Positions 1 through 8,369 of a stretch of DNA of 64,000 bases are shown here, in pieces; position 1 is the stretch's first letter, and every line of letters starts with the position of its first letter. The DNA comes from Cyclobacteriaceae bacterium. GTDB taxonomy: Bacteria; Bacteroidota; Bacteroidia; Cytophagales; Cyclobacteriaceae. Under the pieces are notes generated by a model. The model worked only from the letters and a program-made list of their open reading frames with translations. It made no database searches and was not told where the DNA came from. The position numbers and the translations under genes are program-made. The stretch lies in assembly GCA_026989535.1 (NCBI GenBank), contig JALSJD010000048.1, positions 1-64,000 on the forward strand, in the 5' to 3' direction.

Positions 1-441
1 GGGTAAAGCCAAAATTATTTCTTGCACATTCCCATTGGTTGCAGCCACTCGATTTATTAATGCATCAATAGTTAAGTCGGCAGGGCCAATGCCATCAATA
101 GGCATAATTACACCGCCCAAAACATGGTAGAGCCCAAAATGTTGGCTGGTATTTTCGATGGCCATAACATCGCGTGTATCTTCCACCACACAAATAATTG
201 CATTATCTCTTTTGTGGCTTGCACAAATAGCGCAAGTGGCACTGTCCGAAATATTAAAACAAGAGGTGCAGTATTGCGTATTTTCTCGCAAATCAACCAA
301 TGATTCGCTGAGTCCCTTTACCTCTCCTTTTTCTTGCTTTAATAAATGTAGGGCTAACCGGAGTGCTGTTTTTTTACCAATTCCAGGGAGCTTTGCTATC
401 TCCTCCACGGCATTTTCTATTAACTTAGAGGGGTACTCCAT
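1..441 (-). CDS. recR: Recombination mediator protein RecR (3' part cut by window edge)
   Basis: RecR works with RecF and RecO to load RecA onto gapped DNA. The 147 codons visible begin at 441 and run off the window at 1, about three quarters of the usual ~200 aa. Residues 18-30 hold the helix-hairpin-helix (LPGIGKKTALRLA), C58/C61 and C70/C73 form the zinc finger, and a Toprim segment starts near residue 83 (ICVVEDTRDVMAIE). The ATG overlaps the clpS stop by one base in a TAATG arrangement, which suggests coupled translation in a clpS-recR operon. Identification is secure; only the C-terminus is unseen. Confidence 0.96.
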   Translation of the reverse strand, partial: MEYPSKLIENAVEEIAKLPGIGKKTALRLALHLLKQEKGEVKGLSESLVDLRENTQYCTSCFNISDSATCAICASHKRDNAIICVVEDTRDVMAIENTSQHFGLYHVLGGVIMPIDGIGPADLTIDALINRVAATNGNVQEIILALP

Positions 442-710
442 TATACAATTCTAGCATCAATCCCAACTTCGCAAATGGCTTGAGCCAAAGGCTTAAGTTC
501 ATTTCTTTCGCCCAATTTTACAGCACATTTTCCTTTATGATGAATGAGAAAAGTACATTGTTCGGCCTGTTCATTCGTATGCTTACAAACTCGTATGAGT
601 GTTTTAATTACGTGTTCAAAGGAATTAACATCATCATTATAAACAACCAATGAGTTAGGCTCAATTATTAATTCATCTAAATCTAATGCTGGTAATTCGA
701 GTTCTTTCAT
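441..710 (-). CDS. clpS: ATP-dependent Clp protease adaptor ClpS
   Basis: ClpS delivers N-degron substrates to the ClpA/ClpC unfoldase. The 89-residue protein has the expected short disordered N-terminus followed by the family core. The motif LVVYNDDVNSFEHVI (residues 21-35) carries the N25/D26/D27 residues that in known ClpS bind the substrate alpha-amino group, and H57 in LIHHKGK matches the conserved pocket histidine. It is the first gene of a two-gene unit with recR and is divergent from the symporter at 797. Confidence 0.95.
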   Translation of the reverse strand: MKELELPALDLDELIIEPNSLVVYNDDVNSFEHVIKTLIRVCKHTNEQAEQCTFLIHHKGKCAVKLGERNELKPLAQAICEVGIDARIV

Positions 711-796
711 CTTTTTAATCCATCTAATTTTACAAAGATATAGATTATTGCTCTATACTTGTCAAAATATTTTTGAAGACCTACTAATTATAAAAG

Positions 797-2269
797 ATGC
801 ACCCAGGTTTAGTAATCGGAATTATAGGAGGATATTTTGGATTACTCATTCTTATATCTTACCTCACATCAGGCAAAGGAGACTCCAAAGCATTTTTTAC
901 AGGCAACCGCCAATCCCCTTGGTATGTGGTGGCCTTTGGTATGATTGGAGCGTCTCTTTCTGGAGTTACTTTTATTTCGGTTCCAGGCCAAGTGGGGGCA
1001 TTTATATCGGACACCGAACCCGTGTATAAAGCCTTTAGCTATTTTCAGTTAGTGTTAGGCTATTTGTTAGGCTATTTTGTGATAGCTAATGTACTTATGC
1101 CTATGTACTACAGGCTTAATTTAATTTCCATTTACTCTTTTCTTAACCAACGGTTTGGAATTAAAGCCTATAAAACGGGCTCATTATTTTTTCTTCTTTC
1201 TCAGTCAATGGGAGCTTCTCTCCGACTCTTTTTGGTAGTTGGCGTATTGCAAATTGCTTTTTTTGATGCTTATAATGTCCCATTTGTGGTTACTGTAATG
1301 TTAACCATCCTTTTAATTTGGGTTTATACCTTTAAGGGTGGTATTAAAACCATTGTTTGGACCGATACACTGCAAACTTTTTTTATGCTGCTCGCAGTGG
1401 GCATCAGTATTTTTTACATTGCCGATAAGCTTGATTTATCTTTTAGTGGTTTTATATCAACCATTGAGGAGCACCCTTATTCCAAGGTATTTATTTGGGA
1501 TTGGCAGAGTTCCAAATACTTTTTTAAGCAGTTTTTTTCAGGTGCATTTATCGCAATTGTAATGACGGGGCTCGATCAAAATATGATGCAAAAAAACTTA
1601 ACCTGCAAAAATATTGGGGAAGCAAAAAAGAATATGTATTGGTTTGGTTTTATACTGGTGCCTACCAATTTTTTATTTCTAAGCCTAGGGTTGCTTTTGT
1701 ATATGTATGCCGCCAAAATGGGCATTGTCACTCCTGAACATACCGATGATCTTTACCCTATTCTTGCACTTAATCATTTTTCTCCTTTTATAGGCATCGT
1801 GTTCTTACTAGGCATCATTGCAGCTGCTTTTTCGAGTGCAGATTCGGCCTTAACCTCTCTTACAACAGCCTTTTGTGTAGATTTTCTAAAGCTAGAAACC
1901 TTATCCGAAAAGGAGCAAAAACGCAAAAGACTTTGGGTTCATGTAGGATTTTCAATCCTTGTGTTTTTAATAATTGTAGGCTTTAGAATTATTAATAACG
2001 ACAGTGTAATTACAGCTGTTTTTGTTGTTGCTGGTTACACTTATGGCCCTTTACTTGGGATGTTTTCCTTTGGGTTATTTACTAAAAGAATCACAAAGGA
2101 TCACGCTATTCCTTACATCGCTGTGATTGCACCAATACTTTCGTATTTGTTGAGCACTTATTCTGAAGTGCTGTTAGGTGGTTACAAATTTGGGTTTGAG
2201 TTATTGATTGTAAATGGTTTAATTACGTTTATCGGTTTGTGGATTTTTTCTAAAGAAGAAAAGACTTAA
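797..2269 (+). CDS. Sodium:solute symporter (SSF family)
   Basis: A 490-residue integral membrane protein of the sodium/solute symporter superfamily, which uses the Na+ gradient to import sugars, amino acids, vitamins or organic acids. Hydrophobic segments recur through the whole length (about 12-13 helices). Family-like stretches include GNRQSPWYVVAFGMIGASLS near residue 38, a GLDQNMMQKNL segment near residue 258 and AAAFSSADSALTSLTTAF near residue 350. The substrate cannot be read from the sequence. The ATG at 797 gives a hydrophobic helix right at the N-terminus, as is usual. It is monocistronic and convergent with the ATL gene. Confidence 0.9.
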   Translation: MHPGLVIGIIGGYFGLLILISYLTSGKGDSKAFFTGNRQSPWYVVAFGMIGASLSGVTFISVPGQVGAFISDTEPVYKAFSYFQLVLGYLLGYFVIANVLMPMYYRLNLISIYSFLNQRFGIKAYKTGSLFFLLSQSMGASLRLFLVVGVLQIAFFDAYNVPFVVTVMLTILLIWVYTFKGGIKTIVWTDTLQTFFMLLAVGISIFYIADKLDLSFSGFISTIEEHPYSKVFIWDWQSSKYFFKQFFSGAFIAIVMTGLDQNMMQKNLTCKNIGEAKKNMYWFGFILVPTNFLFLSLGLLLYMYAAKMGIVTPEHTDDLYPILALNHFSPFIGIVFLLGIIAAAFSSADSALTSLTTAFCVDFLKLETLSEKEQKRKRLWVHVGFSILVFLIIVGFRIINNDSVITAVFVVAGYTYGPLLGMFSFGLFTKRITKDHAIPYIAVIAPILSYLLSTYSEVLLGGYKFGFELLIVNGLITFIGLWIFSKEEKT

Positions 2270-2319
2270 CCACAGAGGGCAACCGAGAGGTAGAGGGGTA
2301 CACAAAAAACTTATTAAGC

Positions 2320-2337
2320 TGAATCTCTCAATTTAGG
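2320..2337 (+). repeat. Solo copy of an 18-bp MITE terminal repeat
   Basis: The sequence TGAATCTCTCAATTTAGG matches the right terminal inverted repeat of the element at 21559-21744 in 16 of 18 positions. It sits between the symporter stop and the convergent ATL gene. No partner repeat was seen nearby, so this may be a decayed remnant. A TTAACCACAGAG stretch just upstream (about 2267-2278) resembles the repeat at 13073-13183. Confidence 0.45.
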
Positions 2338-2349
2338 TAATACTACGGC

Positions 2350-2682
2350 TCACAATTCCAATTCAATTATTGGATCCCAAAACAACGTATCAAAGTGTTG
2401 AATTTGATTATCTATAATCTCAACCCCTTCAGTTTCGAGCCTTTCTTGCATAGGGTTACGAGCATCAAAATGATGTTTCCCTGTGAGTAAGCCACTTCTA
2501 TTTACTACTCTGTGCGCAGGTACTTCGGGCATATTATGCGAGGCATTCATAGCCCAACCCACCATACGAGCACTGCCTTTGCTGCCCAAATAGTTGGCAA
2601 TAGCACCATACGAAGTAACCCTGCCAGAAGGTATTAATTTTGCTACTTCATATACCATTTCGAAAAACCCTTGTTTAGCCAT
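2350..2682 (-). CDS. Alkyltransferase-like protein (MGMT fold, active-site Cys replaced by Ala)
   Basis: The 110-residue protein has the DNA-binding domain of O6-alkylguanine-DNA alkyltransferase: VAKLIPSGRVTSYGAIA (13-29), SARMVGWAMN (38-47) with the base-flipping arginine, and the active-site region PAHRVVNRSG (55-64). Alkyltransferases have PCHR here; this protein has A56, so it cannot accept an alkyl group. It therefore fits the alkyltransferase-like (ATL) proteins, which bind O6-alkylguanine and hand the lesion to nucleotide excision repair. The length suits a stand-alone ATL. It lies 112 bp downstream of the type IX cargo gene on the same strand, probably as a separate unit. Confidence 0.88.
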   Translation of the reverse strand: MAKQGFFEMVYEVAKLIPSGRVTSYGAIANYLGSKGSARMVGWAMNASHNMPEVPAHRVVNRSGLLTGKHHFDARNPMQERLETEGVEIIDNQIQHFDTLFWDPIIELEL

Positions 2683-2794
2683 TCAAACGCTTTTATACAA
2701 GACTACAAAATATTATTTTAAGCTAAACTTTAAGAGGTCTGTTTTTTGGTTTAAAAAAGTAACAAAGCTTAATTTGTAAATGAGAAACAACTGT

Positions 2795-5593
2795 TTATTG
2801 CTTTACAAATTTTGCCTTAATTACACCCTTATTAGTAGATGTGTGAATTGTGTATATGCCACTACTTAATTCCTGTAGTGTACAATTAAAGTTTTGTATT
2901 AACTCCGTTTTTTTAAATGTGTTGGATTTAATAATTGTACCGTTTGAATTAATAATTAAATAACTGTGAACAGTATAATTAGCAGGTAGTGCTACAAAAA
3001 TTTGATTATTAACAGGGTTGGGCCAAATACTGAGTATGTCGTTCGGGAGTGATTTATTCAGTCCAGTGATAACAACAGGATCTGACATATCAGAAGTGCA
3101 ACCTACAACAGTTACCTGAACCGTATAAGTGCCTGCAACAAAAGAGGTAATATAGGTTTGTTGGGTGGCTCCATCAATACTAACCCCATCCATAAACCAT
3201 TGATTGCCAACGGTGCTGCTTGAGGTTAATGTGTTGTCTTGTACAGATATAGTGGGTTGATCAGGTATAGAATTTACTATTATGGTTATTTCGGCAGTAG
3301 CTGTACAGCCATTACTATCTGTGCCTGTAACCGTATAAGTAGTAGTAGCAACAGGCGTAAAAGCTACCCCATCAGTTATACCATTATCCCATAAATAAGA
3401 CACTGCATTGCCCGAGCCTGTAAGGATCACTTCTTCTCCAACACAAACAGTGGTAGCAGTAGCATTTGCCGAAACCTCTGCACTTTCCAATCTATTTATG
3501 ATAAAGTTGCAATTGCTACTATTACTACTGGCATCGGTAGCGGTTAGGGTAATCGTCATGCCATCGGTAAACGCAGCCCCAGAAACTGGGCTTTGGGTAA
3601 TGGTAAGGTTAGGGTCTTCGGTATCGGTAGCTGTAGCTAGACTGGTATAATCGGGTATTACTGTATCGGCACAGGTCAGTTCCTGATTAGCGGGGCAGGT
3701 AATGATTGGCGGGGTAGTATCGGGTAGTTTGTTAATAATAAAGTTACAATTGCTGCTATTACCACTAGCATCGGTAGCGGTTAGGGTAATCGTCATACCA
3801 TCTGTAAAAGCAGCACCTACTAGCGGGCTTTGTGTAATGGTGGGGTTGGCATCGCAATTATCGGTAGCAGTTGCCAAGCCAGTGTAATCAGGCACAATAG
3901 CACCCAAAGCAAGTGATTGGTTGGCAGGGCAAGTGATAACAGGGTCTATTATATCTGTAAGTTCGTTTACTGTAAATGTACAACTACTGCTATTGCCACC
4001 TGCATCGGTAGCGGTTAGGGTAATCGTCATGCCATCGGTAAACGCAGCCCCAGCAACTGGGCTTTGGGTAATGGTAGGGTTAGGGTCTTCGGTATCGGTA
4101 GCCGTAGCAAGACTAGTATAATCGGGTATTACAGCCCCTGCACATAATTGCTGATTGCTGGGGCAGGTAATAGTTGGTGCAACAAAATCTCCACCAAATA
4201 CCACATACACCCGTCCGGTGCTACTTCCGAAACCACTATCTCCAAATATAAAATCAGAAAACCCATCTCCGTTTATATCTTTGCCTCCATCAACAGGTCT
4301 GCCAATATTTGAACTACCCGAAATTGGAATATGAAACCCATTGATGCCATCTAGTGTAGCAGGGTTAAATGTGGGAGAAAATCCTCCTGTAGTACCATAA
4401 ACAACATAATTATCGGAGGAGGCCACCATAAAATCATCTATTCCATCCAGATTCAAATCTCCAGCTGGTGCGGCAAGTAATACATGATTTTCTAATACAA
4501 ACCCATTAGCCCCGTTTAGGTCGCTCATAAACAAGCTATCCGGAAAAGTAGTTGATGAGCCTAATATAATGTTGTTTTCTGAAAAACAATCATCTATGCC
4601 GTCATCATTAATATCCCCTATGGGACCAACAAAAGTTAAAAAGTTATTCCCTTGGTTATCAATAAGAAACCCGTCTGTTCCGTCAACGGCTGTAATATCT
4701 ACCAGTGCATCAAAAGGGGTGTTTTTCCCAAATAGTGCGTAGCTAATTGCGCTTGAAGCACTATTCCAACTTCCAATAAGCATATCGTTAACCCCATCAT
4801 TATTTATATCTCCTGCACCACCTACCTTATATGCTGGTCGCCCGCCTTCAAACGTGTCTGTTCTAAATCCTTTGGTGCCATCTAACCAAGAAATATCAAT
4901 GGATGCAGGGAAGTTACTGGTACGACCAAATATAATCCAGCTTTCTCCTAACCAATGAGGCGTTCCTATTATAAAATCATTGATTCCGTCTCCATTTACA
5001 TCGCCCAAAGCAGCCGCCTGATTACTGCCCGAGGTATCAATTAAAAAACCATTGGTGCCACTAATATCGTTAACCGTTATAAGTGCCGGAAAAGTAGCTG
5101 TTCCGTATAATACTATTTCATCTTCATTACTAGCACTGGAACCAATGATTACATCATCTATTCCATCGCCATTTATATCTCCAAGCCCAGCAATGGTAGA
5201 ACCTCGCCTTTCGTTAGCGACAATAGCCTCCACAATAAACCCATTGGTGCCATCTAGTGTAGTAAGGTCAAATGGTGTTGGGAAGCCAGAGGCGGAGCCA
5301 AAAATAATATAAGCCCTTCCAGCTAAGTCCAGTGTGTCCACAAATTCATTGCCATTTCCAAGTGCAAAGTCTTCAATGCCATCATTATTAACATCGCCAA
5401 TAAACTGCACTTCATTACCCAGTTTTCGAATGGCATCTAATCCCGGGATAACAAACCCATTGGTGCCGTTAAAAGGTATAGTTGTGGGGTCGAAAACAGC
5501 AGGATACCGCTGCGCATACGTTTGATACCCAGTAAAAAGAGATACTAAAATAATAAAAGCTACTAATTGGCAATTTTGATACTTTTTTTTCAT
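2795..5593 (-). CDS. Secreted FG-GAP/HYR protein with type IX sorting domain
   Basis: A ~932-residue exported protein. The start at 5593 (MKKKYQN) gives a clean signal peptide ending near TYAQ; the longer reading frame up to 5659 would put 22 hydrophilic residues before it. Residues ~40-470 hold seven FG-GAP-like repeats with the Ca2+-loop pattern (GDVNNDGIEDF, GDINGDGIDDV, GDINNDGVNDM and variants), fitting a seven-bladed integrin-alpha-type propeller. Three HYR domains follow (~474, 548 and 627 onward, each opening with TITCP or ITCPANQ), then an Ig/PKD-like region and, from ~851, a type A sorting domain (SIWPNPVNNQI ... LSSGIYTI). It is thus a cargo of the type IX system whose translocon SprA is at 46198. 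Probable role: surface adhesion or matrix binding (inference). Confidence 0.93.
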   Translation of the reverse strand: MKKKYQNCQLVAFIILVSLFTGYQTYAQRYPAVFDPTTIPFNGTNGFVIPGLDAIRKLGNEVQFIGDVNNDGIEDFALGNGNEFVDTLDLAGRAYIIFGSASGFPTPFDLTTLDGTNGFIVEAIVANERRGSTIAGLGDINGDGIDDVIIGSSASNEDEIVLYGTATFPALITVNDISGTNGFLIDTSGSNQAAALGDVNGDGINDFIIGTPHWLGESWIIFGRTSNFPASIDISWLDGTKGFRTDTFEGGRPAYKVGGAGDINNDGVNDMLIGSWNSASSAISYALFGKNTPFDALVDITAVDGTDGFLIDNQGNNFLTFVGPIGDINDDGIDDCFSENNIILGSSTTFPDSLFMSDLNGANGFVLENHVLLAAPAGDLNLDGIDDFMVASSDNYVVYGTTGGFSPTFNPATLDGINGFHIPISGSSNIGRPVDGGKDINGDGFSDFIFGDSGFGSSTGRVYVVFGGDFVAPTITCPSNQQLCAGAVIPDYTSLATATDTEDPNPTITQSPVAGAAFTDGMTITLTATDAGGNSSSCTFTVNELTDIIDPVITCPANQSLALGAIVPDYTGLATATDNCDANPTITQSPLVGAAFTDGMTITLTATDASGNSSNCNFIINKLPDTTPPIITCPANQELTCADTVIPDYTSLATATDTEDPNLTITQSPVSGAAFTDGMTITLTATDASSNSSNCNFIINRLESAEVSANATATTVCVGEEVILTGSGNAVSYLWDNGITDGVAFTPVATTTYTVTGTDSNGCTATAEITIIVNSIPDQPTISVQDNTLTSSSTVGNQWFMDGVSIDGATQQTYITSFVAGTYTVQVTVVGCTSDMSDPVVITGLNKSLPNDILSIWPNPVNNQIFVALPANYTVHSYLIINSNGTIIKSNTFKKTELIQNFNCTLQELSSGIYTIHTSTNKGVIKAKFVKQ
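3537..4140 (-). repeat. Tandem HYR-domain DNA repeat, three ~235-bp units
   Basis: Inside the cargo gene three consecutive HYR-coding units repeat at offsets of 237 and 234 bp, as seen from the shared marker CGGTTAGGGTAATCGTCAT at about 3541, 3778 and 4012. The outer two units are nearly identical over more than 120 bp, while the middle unit is clearly more diverged. That pattern suggests recent duplication or gene conversion. Confidence 0.85.
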
Positions 5594-5776
5594 TGGTAGA
5601 GCGGTTGTTAAACATTTAATTGGTGTACCATTTGCAGTTGGCGTTTGTAATCTACACAAAGATAAAGGTTACAGTAAACGTATGCATCACCATAAACCGT
5701 TATAGTGAAAATTCACTATAAGTAGGGAGTTGTAACATTTGGGTCGGGGTTAAGAATATTAGGCTAAGCGTCTGTT

Positions 5777-5810
5777 AAAATAAATAATAAGGCTTGCCCA
5801 TTAATTGACT
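5777..5810 (+). repeat. Dispersed repeat copy 1 (partner at 33399)
   Basis: A ~34-bp sequence ending GGCTTGCCCATTAATTGACT reappears at 33399-33432 with few differences, and the similarity trails on through AAG/TGCTGT/GCTT blocks downstream in both places. It lies in the 257-bp spacer upstream of the cargo gene and after the DUF4136 gene. No coding potential was seen. Confidence 0.5.
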
Positions 5811-5850
5811 GGGTTCGGAGAAGGAATGCTGTTCGCTTAATACCCCGAAT

Positions 5851-6357
5851 TTAGGTTTTAAAAGCCGAGGTAATTTCTTTGGCGTATTCGATGAACATCT
5901 CTTTTGTATCAACAGATTTTCGCACCTTAAAAGTTTTGCTTCCTTGCCATAAAAGCTTTTCGTCTTTATTCCAAAATTCAATCAACAATACTCCTTCTTT
6001 ATAATTAGTGGTAGTAACATTATAGTCTGGGTAGTACACCCTATTATATTGGTAATTATTAAAATGTTGATTATTAACGTTACTTGTACTTGATGTTCCT
6101 AGCGTTATTTGATAACTCACAATTATGTCAGATTCACCTATTTTTTTATAGCCCTTTTTTAGTAGTTCGCTAGTGATGGAGCGTTCAATTAAACTATCTA
6201 ATTCTTTTTGCTGAGGCCTTAATTCCTTGGTATCTCTTGCGTAAAAAGAAAAGGAATCGACTGAAATTTTATTTGCATCAACCACATAAAAACTTATCAC
6301 CTTGGGAGTACAGGTGCTTATTAAAAATAATAATATAATTGGATTCAGTTTTCTCAT
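5851..6357 (-). CDS. DUF4136 family lipoprotein
   Basis: A 168-residue predicted lipoprotein: a short hydrophobic leader with a lipobox ending at C16 (LLFLISTC) is followed by a compact alpha/beta domain. The pattern matches DUF4136, a Bacteroidota-rich envelope family: an early FYVVDANKISVDSFSFYA strand region, a LIERSITSELLKKGYKKI segment, DIIVSYQI, and a late GVLLIEFWNKDEKLLWQG segment. Its function is not known. It overlaps the upstream small gene by four bases (ATGA), so the two are probably co-translated. Confidence 0.75.
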   Translation of the reverse strand: MRKLNPIILLFLISTCTPKVISFYVVDANKISVDSFSFYARDTKELRPQQKELDSLIERSITSELLKKGYKKIGESDIIVSYQITLGTSSTSNVNNQHFNNYQYNRVYYPDYNVTTTNYKEGVLLIEFWNKDEKLLWQGSKTFKVRKSVDTKEMFIEYAKEITSAFKT

Positions 6358-6554
6358 AGCTCATCAAATTTAAAATCATTGCCTTTTCCATACGCTATTA
6401 GTTCGCTTAAAAGTTGCTCTTCAAGCGTATCAATCATTTTAATTTTAAAATCGCTATTATCAAATATTTCCATTACTTCAAATCTCCACACCTCTCCATA
6501 ATTGGTAAGCGTATAACGTTTGCCGGTTCTCATAATGTTGAAAGATGCGTTCAT
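6354..6554 (-). CDS. Small conserved-looking hypothetical protein (66 aa)
   Basis: I do not recognise the family. The product is a soluble, acidic 66-residue protein with no signal peptide or membrane segment. A second start at 6533 (MRTGKRYTLTN) would give 59 residues. Reality is supported by the four-base ATGA overlap with the DUF4136 gene and by the absence of a competing frame. It is divergent from the DUF3127 gene. Confidence 0.6.
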   Translation of the reverse strand: MNASFNIMRTGKRYTLTNYGEVWRFEVMEIFDNSDFKIKMIDTLEEQLLSELIAYGKGNDFKFDEL

Positions 6555-6635
6555 AAAAAATATTGATTTTGCCCTTCAAATTTAATGGTTCTCCATAAAA
6601 AAACTACATTTGTGATTTCAATAATAAAATTAAGT

Positions 6636-7025
6636 ATGTCATTAAGCATTATCGGTTCTATCTTAGAAATATCGGAGGTACAGCAAATTAAAGAGAGTTT
6701 TAAAAAAAGGGAGTTTGTTGTGGAGTATGCCGATAATCCCTCGTATCCTGAGTTTATAAAATTTGAACTTATTCAAGATAAATGTGCCCTACTCGATGCA
6801 TTTAAGCAAGGAGATAAAGTAAACGTGCACTTTAATTTAAAAGGCAGAAAGTGGACTGATCGAGAAGGGAAGGTGGTTTATTTTAATTCGTTACAAGCTT
6901 GGCGGGTAGAGGCAGAAGGTGGGTCGCAACCTAATAATACACCAGAGGCTGCCCCCTTAGAAGGCATATCAGAACCTGAATGGTCGAATGATGAACCTAG
7001 CGGTGGCGGTGACTTGCCTTTTTAA
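6636..7025 (+). CDS. DUF3127 OB-fold protein with SSB-like acidic tip
   Basis: A 129-residue protein of the DUF3127 family, small OB-fold-like proteins of Bacteroidota. The start at 6636 (MSLSIIGSILEISE) fits the family's usual N-terminus and lies 24 nt after a TACATTTG -7 box (6605-6612); the longer frame from 6585 would place the start upstream of that box. The core includes REFVVEYADNPSYPEFIKFE and KGRKWTDREGKVVYFNSLQA, followed by a ~40-residue acidic, Gly/Pro-rich linker and the terminus GGGDLPF. That ending resembles the DDDIPF tip with which SSB recruits partner proteins. A nucleic-acid role is an inference. Confidence 0.82.
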   Translation: MSLSIIGSILEISEVQQIKESFKKREFVVEYADNPSYPEFIKFELIQDKCALLDAFKQGDKVNVHFNLKGRKWTDREGKVVYFNSLQAWRVEAEGGSQPNNTPEAAPLEGISEPEWSNDEPSGGGDLPF

Positions 7026-7132
7026 TTGGTATTAGAGTGATTAGGTGTTTTTACCTATTTATGGTTTTTAATCAAATAACTACCTTTATCCTTAGATTTT
7101 TAAAAAACCACTATAATTACTAACTAAACCCA

Positions 7133-7507
7133 ATGGCAGCAACATCACTTTATATTGTTGAAGACGATGAAATATATGCACAGTTTTTAAAGGCTAATTT
7201 TAAAAATGAGTATAATGTATTAACATTTGTTACAGCTGAAGATTGCTTGGAAGCATTAAAAGAGGTTACTCCAGAAGTTATGATACTTGATTATAATTTA
7301 CCCGGCATGAGTGGGATTGATTTATATGATGAGCTTAAGTCTAAGTTTACAAACACAAAATTTATTATGTTAAGCTCCATCGATGATGGCACTCAAGTAC
7401 TAGCGTTTATAAAAAAGGGCGTTAACGATTATGTAGTAAAAGACGATAATGTTATTACATCGTTAAAAATGGTACTAAAGGAAGGAGACAGGTTTTCTGT
7501 GAATTAA
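7133..7507 (+). CDS. Single-domain response regulator 1
   Basis: A 124-residue receiver domain with no output domain. The acidic pair E10-D11-D12, phosphoacceptor D53 (VMILDYNLPGMSG), S81/S82 and K103 (YVVKDDN) are all present, so it should be phosphorylatable. It is about half identical to the receiver at 8802 (shared LDY-LPGMSGIDLY and DYVVKDDNVI), so the two are paralogues bracketing a histidine kinase and a TerB-like gene. The gene ends 3 bp before the convergent kinase gene. It presumably acts by protein-protein contact. Confidence 0.93.
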   Translation: MAATSLYIVEDDEIYAQFLKANFKNEYNVLTFVTAEDCLEALKEVTPEVMILDYNLPGMSGIDLYDELKSKFTNTKFIMLSSIDDGTQVLAFIKKGVNDYVVKDDNVITSLKMVLKEGDRFSVN

Positions 7508-7510
7508 AAA

Positions 7511-8233
7511 TTATGCGTTGAGTATTAGCCTAAAACTCACCCTCGAGTCCTTTTGCGAAAAACTAATTTTTCCATTTAAAAGGTGTGCATAATTTTGTGC
7601 AATATAAAGCCCATTGCCAAGGGCACTTTCGCCATGGGTTGGTCGGGTGCTTAAAGAGGCTCCTTGTTTAAACAGTTGAGCTATTTCTTCCTTTGGAATA
7701 GGCCCGCTTTCGGAACCAATCTCAAAAAATACACCCTTACCTTGTTTTCCTAATTCTATACAAATAGTGCTCGCCTTAGGTGTAAATTTAACGGCATTAG
7801 ATACCATATTATCAACAACTCTTTCCAATAATCTTTTATCTGACCAAGCGGTCATATTATTTGTTTTTAAATCAAATTTGATGTTTTTGGCCTCTGATTG
7901 TTTCGAGTAGTTTTTGATAGAATCGCTAATTATCAGGCTAATATTCAACTCCTCCATTTGTACCTCAACATCTCCATTTTCAAGGGCTCTCAAATCCATT
8001 AAGTTTCGCACCACTGTGAGGCCTTCTTTAATTACCCACTCCATTCGGTTAAGGTAATCTAATTGTTCTTCCTTAAGGTTATCTGCCGTAAGTTGTAGTA
8101 AATTACTAAGCGCAAATAGTTTATTAAAAGGCGATTTTACATCATGAGAAACGAGCTTAAGCAATTGTTGCTTTTCCTGCTCCAATTCATTAATTCTCTT
8201 TTCGAGGGTTTTTATGTTTTTGTTATTAGCCAT
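7511..8233 (-). CDS. Soluble sensor histidine kinase with atypical G1 box
   Basis: A 240-residue kinase core without sensor or membrane segments. Residues 5-25 form a short coiled coil, leading into the H-box LVSHDVKSPFNKL with phospho-acceptor H30. The N-box is VVDNMVSNAVKF, and the G2 region GNGLYIAQNYAHLLNG is intact. The G1 box, normally DxGxGI, reads GSESGPIP, so the adenine-contacting Asp is not in its normal context. The enzyme may be a weak kinase, a phosphatase, or regulated by another kinase (inference). It converges on response regulator 1 and is divergent from the TerB-like gene. Confidence 0.88.
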   Translation of the reverse strand: MANNKNIKTLEKRINELEQEKQQLLKLVSHDVKSPFNKLFALSNLLQLTADNLKEEQLDYLNRMEWVIKEGLTVVRNLMDLRALENGDVEVQMEELNISLIISDSIKNYSKQSEAKNIKFDLKTNNMTAWSDKRLLERVVDNMVSNAVKFTPKASTICIELGKQGKGVFFEIGSESGPIPKEEIAQLFKQGASLSTRPTHGESALGNGLYIAQNYAHLLNGKISFSQKDSRVSFRLILNA

Positions 8234-8369
8234 ACTAATATTAGAACACCTAATAGTATGAATTTTTTAAGTACTCTCAAACATAACTTTATAATAATCC
8301 AGTTTTGCTAAAGTAAAGTTTAGTAATTTAGTCGTTTAGAAGCTAAAGAATAAATTTGCAATCTAATAA

